Of a DNA stretch of 11,835 nucleotides, positions 6,552-11,835 are shown piece after piece (position 1 is the first letter of the stretch; every line of letters begins with the position of its first letter). The stretch covers positions 1 through 11,835 of the forward strand of contig JACQVT010000852.1 in the NCBI GenBank assembly GCA_016209665.1, in the 5' to 3' direction. The translations under genes were made by a program, and so were the position numbers. The notes below the pieces were generated by a model. It ran no database searches and was not told the origin of the DNA. It was given only the letters and a program-made list of their open reading frames with translations. This stretch comes from Planctomycetota bacterium (GTDB lineage Bacteria > Planctomycetota > Phycisphaerae > UBA1845 > PWPN01).

Positions 6552-6941
6552 ATGAACCATCCGTTCGTCAAGTACCTGATGGAACGGGACTTGATCCCCC
6601 ACACCACATCCCGCCATTTAAACGGCAAAACCTGCCTGGTCCGTGAGCCGCTGGGCATGATCGCGGTGGGTCACGGGATGCTCGACTCCTCGCAGATCGA
6701 CATGATCCTGGACCGCCAGCGGGAAAGCTCCGAGCGGTTCGGCGAGATCGCGATCAGCCTCGGCTTTCTGACACCCGAGCAGGTACGAACGCTGATCAAG
6801 ATCCAGGAATTCCGGGCGGCGAGCGTATTGGCGGAGGCCCTGGCTCTGGCCGGCGTGCTCAGGTATGAGGATGCCGTCCGATATCTGGGAGCCTTCCTCG
6901 CCGGGGACGAGGAACTCATTTCCATGGTCGCGAACCCATAG
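6552..6941 (+). CDS. small MshEN-like (GspE N-terminal-type) domain protein, candidate c-di-GMP receptor
   Basis: This ORF encodes a 129-residue soluble protein without signal peptide or membrane segment. Two 24-residue motifs follow the MshEN pattern RLGxxLVxxG(6)LxxxLxxQ. The first, at 33-56, has PLG, Val39, Gly42, Ile49, Leu53 and Gln56. The second, at 62-85, has RFG, Ile68, Gly71, Val78, Ile82 and Gln85. They are joined by exactly 5 residues (57-61), as in MshEN. The domain is known to bind cyclic di-GMP at the N-terminus of secretion and pilus ATPases; here it stands alone, with about 30 residues before and 44 after. The first motif has Pro33 in place of the conserved Arg, which may weaken or alter ligand binding. 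The start at 6552 is chosen because GGGAG lies 8 bases upstream; the frame is open far further upstream only by chance. A diguanylate cyclase follows 33 bp downstream. Confidence 0.72.
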   Translation: MNHPFVKYLMERDLIPHTTSRHLNGKTCLVREPLGMIAVGHGMLDSSQIDMILDRQRESSERFGEIAISLGFLTPEQVRTLIKIQEFRAASVLAEALALAGVLRYEDAVRYLGAFLAGDEELISMVANP

Positions 6942-6974
6942 GCCTGTGGTTGTCCGGGATGAAGCACCGAGCGT

Positions 6975-8504
6975 ATGTCACCGTTACGTGAACTTCTGGA
7001 ACGGCTCAAGCGCACGGCCCGGCTGCCGAGCCCGCCCGGGGCGGCACTCAAGATTCTTGACCTGGCCCGCCAGGAGGACGTTTCGCTGGCCGAGGTGGCC
7101 GACACGCTGGCCAGCGACCCCGCTCTGTCCGTGCGACTGTTGAAATACGCCAACTCGCCCCTGGTGGGAGCCTCCCGATCGGTCACGAGTGTGCGTGAGG
7201 CGGTCATCCTCCTGGGGATGCGCTCCGTGCGGATGATGGCCCTGAGCTTCTCGCTGGTGTCGGTTGAGGACGAGCGGGCCTGCCCCGGCTTCGATTTCGC
7301 GCAGTTCTGGAGCTATTCTCTGGCCCACGCGGTCGCGGCCCGGCGTCTGGCCAAGCAGAACAAGAAGGTGGCCCCCGAGGAGGCGTTCGCGGCGGGGCTG
7401 CTGGCCACCATCGGGAAGCTGGCATTCGCCCTGGCCGCCCCCGCGGAATATGGCCCCGTGCTCACGACCGGCGGCGGCACACTGGGGGACACCACTCGGC
7501 TGGAACGGGAAGCGTTCGGCGCGGATTACCGCGCGTTGGGCGGGGCCCTTCTCAAGGACTGGGGGATTCCATCGCGGCTCAGCGCCGCGGTCGAGTTCCA
7601 GTCGGACCCCACGAGTCCCGGTCTGGCGTCCGAGGTCCGGCCGCTCGCCGCCACCGTCCACGAGGCGAGGGCATACGCCGACGCGGTCCGTTCGGCCGAA
7701 CCCGACGAGAAGCCCGAGGGGGCCGGCAGGGGCGATGCCCCGGCGCGGCAGCGAGGGGCCAGCGATGCCGGCCGTCCCGCGTTGATGGAGGACATGCGGA
7801 GAGAGTACCAGGGACTCGCGGACATTCTGGAGTTGAGGTGCGTCGCGGTTGTCGACATCGACCGGATTCAGGCCGAGGCCGGCGAGGCGTTGAGCGAGTT
7901 GAGCCTCGCAGCCCAGCTCCGCAGCGACGCCGTCGAGCGCGAGAACCGGGGTCTGCAAGAAAAGGCGTGGACCGACGGGCTGACCGGCATTGCCAACCGG
8001 GGCGCCTTCGACCAGCGGATCGAGGAGGTCTGGCGAGAGTCCACGCGGACCGGCCGGCCGATCGGACTGGCCCTGCTGGACATCGATTTCTTCAAGAAGT
8101 TCAACGACTGCCACGGCCACCTCACGGGCGACGCGGTGCTCAAGGCCGTGGCCCAGTGCATACCCCAATGCCTGCGCGAGGTGGATTTCGTCGCTCGATA
8201 TGGCGGGGAAGAATTCGCGGTGATCCTGCCGAACGCGGACCGCCTCGTGGCGGCCGGCATCTGCGTTGCCATCCGCCGGAGCATCGAGAAGCGGCGCGTG
8301 TTGTTCGACGACAAGACCCACCGGGTGACGGTCAGCATCGGGGCGGTCATTCTGGCCGAGCCCACGCCGTCGTATTCCACCCAGATGCTCATTGAGGCCG
8401 CCGACCAGCAGCTCTACCGCTCCAAGGAAAAGGGCCGCAACTGCTGCAGCATGAGGCAACTACCTCGGACCCCCGCTCTCGCCGCCGTCCTCGCCGGCGA
8501 ATGA
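6975..8504 (+). CDS. HDOD domain-GGDEF diguanylate cyclase
   Basis: This 509-residue cytoplasmic signalling protein should make cyclic di-GMP from two GTP. Residues about 10-215 form an HDOD domain (LPSPPGAALKILDL at 17-30, ASDPALSVRLLKYANSPL at 46-63, VREAVILLGMRSV at 73-85). HDOD is a non-catalytic HD relative used as a sensing or protein-interaction module. Residues 236-270 are a Gly/Pro/charged linker, and 272-330 contain likely helical coiled segments. The GGDEF domain occupies about 331-490, with TDGLTGIANR at 333-342, the metal-binding Asp369 (LDID) and active-site GGEEF at 410-414. The inhibitory site RxxD at 401-404 is five residues before GGEEF, the canonical spacing, so product feedback is expected. 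There is no membrane segment and no REC domain, so the input must act through HDOD. The ribosome-binding site is weak. It probably shares a transcript with the preceding MshEN-like gene. Confidence 0.94.
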   Translation: MSPLRELLERLKRTARLPSPPGAALKILDLARQEDVSLAEVADTLASDPALSVRLLKYANSPLVGASRSVTSVREAVILLGMRSVRMMALSFSLVSVEDERACPGFDFAQFWSYSLAHAVAARRLAKQNKKVAPEEAFAAGLLATIGKLAFALAAPAEYGPVLTTGGGTLGDTTRLEREAFGADYRALGGALLKDWGIPSRLSAAVEFQSDPTSPGLASEVRPLAATVHEARAYADAVRSAEPDEKPEGAGRGDAPARQRGASDAGRPALMEDMRREYQGLADILELRCVAVVDIDRIQAEAGEALSELSLAAQLRSDAVERENRGLQEKAWTDGLTGIANRGAFDQRIEEVWRESTRTGRPIGLALLDIDFFKKFNDCHGHLTGDAVLKAVAQCIPQCLREVDFVARYGGEEFAVILPNADRLVAAGICVAIRRSIEKRRVLFDDKTHRVTVSIGAVILAEPTPSYSTQMLIEAADQQLYRSKEKGRNCCSMRQLPRTPALAAVLAGE

Positions 8505-8527
8505 GCGCCGCCATCCTCGGGCGGTGC
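8505..8527. terminator. GC-rich hairpin between convergent genes
   Basis: The hairpin starts directly after the diguanylate cyclase stop codon. GCGCCGCC 8505-8512 pairs with GGCGGTGC 8520-8527 (8 bp, including one G-U) around a 7-nt loop. It sits in the 44-bp gap to the convergent histidine kinase gene. No T-tract follows on either strand, so it is at best a non-canonical, possibly bidirectional terminator. Confidence 0.4.
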
Positions 8528-8548
8528 GGGCAACTCTCTCTTGTCCGT

Positions 8549-10336
8549 TCACGCAATGGGTAGTGAGAGGACGAAGCAGGCGCCGGGGGCGTGGCTTCGC
8601 TGGAGGTGGAGATTGCCGCCCATCTCGCGGGCGAGTCTGCGACTGAGGGCGAGGCCCAGGCCCACGCCGGGGGCGGATTGGGCGGCCTCTTGTGCGGACT
8701 TGCTGAACGGCTGGAAGAGTTTGCGAGCGACCTCGGGGTTCACGCCGAGTCCGCGATCGCAGACGCGCAGCTCGGCCAAGCGGCCGGCGGCTCGGGCCTG
8801 CAACGTGATGACGGGCGGTACCGCGTGGTGGGCGGCGTACTTGCAGGCGTTGTCCACGAGATTGAAGAGTATCTGCTCGACCGCCGAGGCATCCGCACGG
8901 ACGATCACGCCGGCGGCGGGATCGATGTCCTTTTCGAGCTGCATTCCGGCCTGCCGGATGCGTTCCTCCAGGCGCGGTTGGACCCGTTCGAGCAACTCGC
9001 CGACGCTGATCCGTTCCATGTGGCCGCGATTTCGACCTCGTTCCAGCCGCGAGTAGACCAGCACGTTCTCGACGAGATGACCCAACCGGTCGGCCTCGGC
9101 CCGAATGGTTTGCAGGTAGTTCCGCCGGACATCCTGGTCGGGGACCATGCCGTCGGCCAGCATCTCGGTGTACATGCGCAACGTCGTAAGCGGCGTGCGG
9201 AGTTCGTGCGTGACGGCGGAGACGAACGCTCCCCGACGTTCGCTCAGGGCCACCGTGCCATGCAGCAACAGGCCGACCGCGCCGGCAGCCAGCAACAGAC
9301 CTGCCCAGGCGATCGTCAGCATGGGGCGCAAGGGCAGGCCGGGGGCGGCCTCCACGGGCACGTCATGGGGAACGACCTGGACGGGCAAACTCACGAGGGA
9401 TCGCGTCGGCGGCGATCGAGCCGCGTCCTGCACGGGCCGCAGTTCGGCGTTCGGCAACAGATCGGACACGGCTGCTTGCAGGGCGGTCCGCAGCCTGTCC
9501 CAGTCCACCCAGCAACCCTGGATCAGCTCCGTGGCCCCCGTTCGGACGCGCCGGGCCAAAAGGAGGTCCCGGTCCATCCAGGCCGCCTTCATCGTGCCGG
9601 GAGTGACCGGCCCGTGAGCCTGCGGCTGTTGAGACGGCTGGAGGTTCATCACGGATTGGCGAGCGGCGAGTTCGAGTTCGTTTCGTTCCTGCTGCTGCTG
9701 GAGGTAGCCCTTTCCCTTCGCTGCTCGCTGGGCCTGAGCGAGATTGAGCGTCTGGGGCATCGGCTGCGGCGGATCGCTGATGGGTCCGGAGCCGTCGGGT
9801 TGCGGCAGGGCTGCAATCAAGGCGGCTCGATTCAAACGGGTCCTCAACGTGGCGAGCGCCTTGTCCTCGGTTTCAATCGACAGGCGGTTCCGTTCGGATA
9901 CTCTCTGAACCTGCTGGGGCGATTCGCGACCGCGCTCTGCCGACTGCCCGGGCGTTTCGGATGCCGGTTGGTTCGGGTTGGGCACTCCGGGGCCTGGTTG
10001 CTGCTGTTGCCGAGCGAGCGATTGCGGCGATGCGAGGTCCCCCGAGGGACTCATCTGAAAATGCACGATGACGAATGGGACGGGGGGTTCCGTCGAGGCA
10101 GGCCGTTCGCCATACCACGAGACGGGTCTGGCCGCCTCGCGAGCGACGAGCGGCGCGATGGCGGACTCCATTCGCCACAGAGCCAGGCGGATGCTCTCCT
10201 CGACCGCGGCATGGCGCCGCCCCAAGCGGTCGGATTCCTCAAGCCGCAGAGCCGCCCAACTGGCCCAGCCCATCGCCGCGAACACGACCGCCAGGGCCAG
10301 ACCGAACAGCAGCCATGTTCGAACCGGGCGGCTCAT
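8549..10336 (-). CDS. membrane sensor histidine kinase with Gln/Pro-rich sensor region
   Basis: This 595-residue two-component kinase senses a signal outside the membrane and phosphorylates the response regulator encoded just upstream. TM1 is about 8-30 and TM2 about 337-358. The ~305 residues between them would be periplasmic and contain low-complexity Gln/Pro/Ser stretches (about 104-145 and 186-245). I recognise no known sensor fold there. No HAMP domain is evident; the second TM leads almost directly into the HisKA domain. The H-box is FVSAVTHELRTPL at 371-383 (phosphoacceptor His377), the N-box is NLVDNACKYA at 492-501, and the G1 box is DRGLG at 527-531. The last glycine box, GVGLGLALSRRLA, is at 557-569. 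All catalytic features look intact. The ATG at 10336 overlaps the regulator stop as ATGA, and GGAG lies about 10 bases upstream. The ligand cannot be predicted. Confidence 0.92.
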   Translation of the reverse strand: MSRPVRTWLLFGLALAVVFAAMGWASWAALRLEESDRLGRRHAAVEESIRLALWRMESAIAPLVAREAARPVSWYGERPASTEPPVPFVIVHFQMSPSGDLASPQSLARQQQQPGPGVPNPNQPASETPGQSAERGRESPQQVQRVSERNRLSIETEDKALATLRTRLNRAALIAALPQPDGSGPISDPPQPMPQTLNLAQAQRAAKGKGYLQQQQERNELELAARQSVMNLQPSQQPQAHGPVTPGTMKAAWMDRDLLLARRVRTGATELIQGCWVDWDRLRTALQAAVSDLLPNAELRPVQDAARSPPTRSLVSLPVQVVPHDVPVEAAPGLPLRPMLTIAWAGLLLAAGAVGLLLHGTVALSERRGAFVSAVTHELRTPLTTLRMYTEMLADGMVPDQDVRRNYLQTIRAEADRLGHLVENVLVYSRLERGRNRGHMERISVGELLERVQPRLEERIRQAGMQLEKDIDPAAGVIVRADASAVEQILFNLVDNACKYAAHHAVPPVITLQARAAGRLAELRVCDRGLGVNPEVARKLFQPFSKSAQEAAQSAPGVGLGLALSRRLAREMGGNLHLQRSHAPGACFVLSLPIA

Positions 10337-11088
10337 GCGGATGATTCTCCGGTCGGGTTCGGTCCGGCGAACATGTAGCCCCTGCCACGGACCGTCAACA
10401 GCACTCTCGGGCTGCCGGAATCATCGCGAAGCTTCTCGCGCAGCCGCGCCACGTGCATGTCGATGGTGCGGGTTTCGATGCCGTGGGCATCGAGGCGCCA
10501 CACGCGGGCCAGGATCTCCTCGCGCGAGATCGCGCGGCCGCGGTTGGCCCCGAGATAGCGCAGCAGTTCCGTTTCGCGCTCGGACAGCTCGACGCGGGTT
10601 CCGTCGGCATAGCGTATCTCGCGACGGGCCAGGTCGGCGGTGCCGCCGGGGAACTCCACGCTCGCCAGGTCCGACGGGCGTTCGGGCGAACGGCGGAGCA
10701 CGGCCTGCACGCGGGCCAGCAGCTCTTTCACGCTGAACGGCTTGACGACGTAATCGTCGGCCCCGCCCTTGAGGCCGGCGACGCGGTCGCGCTCCTCGCC
10801 GCGAGCGGTGAGGATGATCACCGGAAGTGTGGGGCGGCTGGTCCGCACTTCCCGCAGGATCTCCAGGCCGTCACCGCCGGGCAGGACCAGGTCGAGCAGG
10901 ACCAGGTCGCAGTCGGCGCCCACGGCAGCAGCCCGGCCCTCGCGGGCGGTGGCGGCCTCCATCGTTGCGTAGCCCGCGAAGCTCAGAGCATCGATGATGC
11001 CGCGGCGGATCGCGTGATCGTCCTCGATGACCAGTATGCGTCGTCGCGGCCTGAGGCCGGGCTCAGTTGGATGGGCCGTAGCGTTCAT
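10333..11088 (-). CDS. OmpR/PhoB-family response regulator
   Basis: This 251-residue DNA-binding regulator is the partner of the histidine kinase encoded immediately downstream with a 4-bp overlap. The receiver domain covers about 17-135: acidic pair Asp23-Asp24, phosphoacceptor Asp66 (LVLLDLVLPGGDG), Thr94 and Lys116 (VVKPF). The C-terminal winged-helix domain covers about 147-243, with the family features ELSERETELLRYL, a recognition helix around TRTIDMHVARLREKLR, and the terminal hairpin TVRGRGYMF. It should dimerise on phosphorylation and bind direct-repeat sites. The start at 11088 has no clear Shine-Dalgarno sequence. An N-terminal extension of about 16 residues precedes the receiver fold. 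Target genes are unknown; autoregulation through the upstream spacer is plausible. Confidence 0.94.
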   Translation of the reverse strand: MNATAHPTEPGLRPRRRILVIEDDHAIRRGIIDALSFAGYATMEAATAREGRAAAVGADCDLVLLDLVLPGGDGLEILREVRTSRPTLPVIILTARGEERDRVAGLKGGADDYVVKPFSVKELLARVQAVLRRSPERPSDLASVEFPGGTADLARREIRYADGTRVELSERETELLRYLGANRGRAISREEILARVWRLDAHGIETRTIDMHVARLREKLRDDSGSPRVLLTVRGRGYMFAGPNPTGESSA

Positions 11089-11113
11089 GACGATAGCTCA
11101 CGCGCTTGGTTGT

Positions 11114-11160
11114 ACCCGGCTCGAGGTGAATTTGCCACTGAATCTCGATCCACCTCGGGT
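11114..11160. promoter_or_regulatory. inverted repeat upstream of the response regulator, candidate operator
   Basis: CGAGGTG 11122-11128 and CACCTCG 11151-11157 form a perfect 7-bp inverted repeat with a 22-bp interval. The match extends outward imperfectly (acccg at 11114-11118, cgggt at 11156-11160). Inside it, TGAAT occurs twice as a direct repeat (11127-11131 and 11139-11143), 12 bp apart. OmpR/PhoB-type regulators usually bind direct repeats about one helical turn apart, so either feature could be an autoregulatory site. It lies 26-72 bp before the start codon. Confidence 0.35.
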
Positions 11161-11204
11161 CGCGGGGTGCGTGACATCCTGGGCGCAGATGACGCGGCGG
11201 TTAT

Positions 11205-11268
11205 GTCAGAGCCCGCAGCGCCAGCGACGGGTAGGCTCGACCTGCTCGCTTGCGCTCGGGGCTCTGAC
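11205..11268. repeat. long imperfect palindrome, probable dispersed genomic repeat
   Basis: GTCAGAGCCC 11205-11214 pairs perfectly with GGGCTCTGAC 11259-11268. After two mismatches, AGCGC 11217-11221 pairs with GCGCT 11252-11256, then AGCGA 11223-11227 with TCGCT 11246-11250, and after a bulge four more pairs form, leaving a 9-nt loop (11232-11240). This makes a 64-nt hairpin in an intergenic region. Such gtcagagccc/gggctctgac palindromes are, to my recollection, frequent between planctomycete genes; that is not verified here. Confidence 0.7.
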
Positions 11269-11308
11269 GTGCCCCGCCGATTCTGTCACGGACCCCGGGG
11301 CGTGTCAG
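11264..11308 (-). terminator. hairpin at the 3' end of the phosphatase-superfamily gene
   Basis: CTGACGTGCCCCG 11264-11276 pairs with CGGGGCGTGTCAG 11296-11308: 13 pairs including two G-U wobbles, with a 19-nt loop. In the minus-strand transcript it begins within the TGA stop codon of the right-hand gene. No U-tract follows. Its inner arm shares 11264-11268 with the adjacent palindrome, so the two hairpins exclude each other at their bases. Confidence 0.45.
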
Positions 11309-11835
11309 AACTCCATCGTTTTCTTGAGCACCGACGGCGCGGCTCCGGACGATGCATCGAGCCCCAGGAACTCCAGGCCGGTGGCGGCGGCCGAACGCGT
11401 GAGCACCGGCTCGTTCAGCTTGACGCCCTTCCGTACACCCGGCCCGACCGCCAGCATCCAGACGTGCCGACACCCTTCGTCGACGTTCTCGCCGGTGTAG
11501 AAGTTGCTGTGGTGAATAAAGCCGTCGCCGCCAGGCCGCTCCAGCTCGCGGCCATGATCGGGCAATACGAGCAGCAGGGTGCGGCCCCGGTATGCATCGA
11601 GTTCTTCGCAAGCCCGCCAGATGCGCCAGGTCAGTTCGTCGGTTCGCCGGATCGCCTCCACGTACCGTGACCAGGAGCCGTAGTGAGCGACGTCGATCTC
11701 GCCGAATGCGACGGCGAGCACGTCGGGCGCGAACTGACGCATGCAGGCGAGGGCCGCGTCGGCGATGAAGGCATCGTGACTCGTGCCGGCGGGGCCGTGG
11801 CCCGGCGCGAGGCTCGAACCCAGCCGGCCGAGAAT
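11305..11835 (-). CDS. alkaline-phosphatase-superfamily hydrolase, C-terminal part (5' end beyond the window)
   Basis: The frame is open from the right edge to the TGA at 11305-11307 and gives 176 visible residues; the true start is outside the window, and the internal ATG at 11742 is not the start. Motifs fit the metal-dependent alkaline phosphatase superfamily (sulfatases, phosphodiesterases, phosphoglycerate mutases). FGEIDVAHYG at 44-53 supplies Asp and His ligands and is followed by the usual Y..AIRRTDE helix. LPDHGRE at 91-97 supplies the Asp-His metal pair. HHSNFY at 108-113 and HVWMLAVGPGV at 123-133 fit the last conserved strand and its GPGV turn. The nucleophile (Ser/Thr or formylglycine Cys) lies in the missing N-terminal part, so sulfatase and phosphodiesterase cannot be separated. 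No lipoprotein or membrane feature is visible in this part. Confidence 0.8.
   Translation of the reverse strand: MLGRLGSSLAPGHGPAGTSHDAFIADAALACMRQFAPDVLAVAFGEIDVAHYGSWSRYVEAIRRTDELTWRIWRACEELDAYRGRTLLLVLPDHGRELERPGGDGFIHHSNFYTGENVDEGCRHVWMLAVGPGVRKGVKLNEPVLTRSAAATGLEFLGLDASSGAAPSVLKKTMEF

Noticed and set aside
6984..8459. Minus-strand open frame (491 codons) opposite the HDOD-GGDEF gene
   Set aside because: Antisense shadow; the GGEEF, I-site and HDOD motifs are all on the plus strand.
8591..10378. Plus-strand open frame (595 codons) opposite the histidine kinase
   Set aside because: It mirrors the kinase gene. The minus strand has intact H, N and G boxes, while the plus-strand product shows no recognisable family.
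10453..11670. Plus-strand open frame (405 codons) across the response regulator, spacer and hydrolase
   Set aside because: It crosses an intergenic palindrome and two clear minus-strand genes and has no domain of its own.

Overview
The window is GC-rich bacterial DNA, densely coding, with most genes on the minus strand. The style suggests a member of the Planctomycetota (perhaps a Phycisphaerae-like lineage): a high-GC genome, a HAL2-type bisphosphate nucleotidase, an HDOD-GGDEF protein, and dispersed palindromic repeats of the 'ggggtcgggagtc' and 'gtcagagccc' kinds. This assignment is an inference and was not tested by any search. I see no rRNA, tRNA, CRISPR array, transposase gene or phage gene.

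Layout from left to right. (a) 229-2252, minus: a sugar phosphate isomerase/epimerase-like TIM-barrel protein, followed through an ATGA overlap by a 3'(2'),5'-bisphosphate nucleotidase that carries an in-frame pentapeptide repeat. (b) 2253-2770: a divergent spacer, a signal-peptide ORF cut short after about 39 recognisable residues, and a pair of inverted REP-like arms. The right arm forms the last codons of the next gene. (c) 2708-4399, minus: a large polytopic membrane protein of unknown function. (d) 4662-6307, minus: an L,D-transpeptidase with a peptidoglycan-binding domain, overlapping by GTGA a HAD phosphatase of the phosphoglycolate phosphatase type. (e) 6552-8504, plus: a 129-residue protein whose two 24-residue motifs match the c-di-GMP-binding MshEN pattern, followed 33 bp later by an HDOD-GGDEF protein with an intact GGEEF active site and I-site. 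(f) 8549-11088, minus: an OmpR/PhoB-type response regulator overlapping by ATGA a histidine kinase with an unusual Gln/Pro-rich sensor region. (g) 11089-11304: a spacer with an inverted repeat upstream of the response regulator and two long, mutually exclusive hairpins. (h) 11305 to the right edge, minus: the C-terminal part of an alkaline-phosphatase-superfamily hydrolase.

The genes form small units rather than one pathway. The most coherent one is (e), which may pair a c-di-GMP synthase with a small candidate c-di-GMP receptor. The two-component pair (f) converges on it, with a GC-rich hairpin between them. Units (c), (d) and (f) suggest cell-envelope functions. I found no defence system and no complete mobile element. 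The best leads are the MshEN-like/HDOD-GGDEF pair, the repeat elements that have altered coding sequence, and the alternative hairpins beside the right-hand gene.
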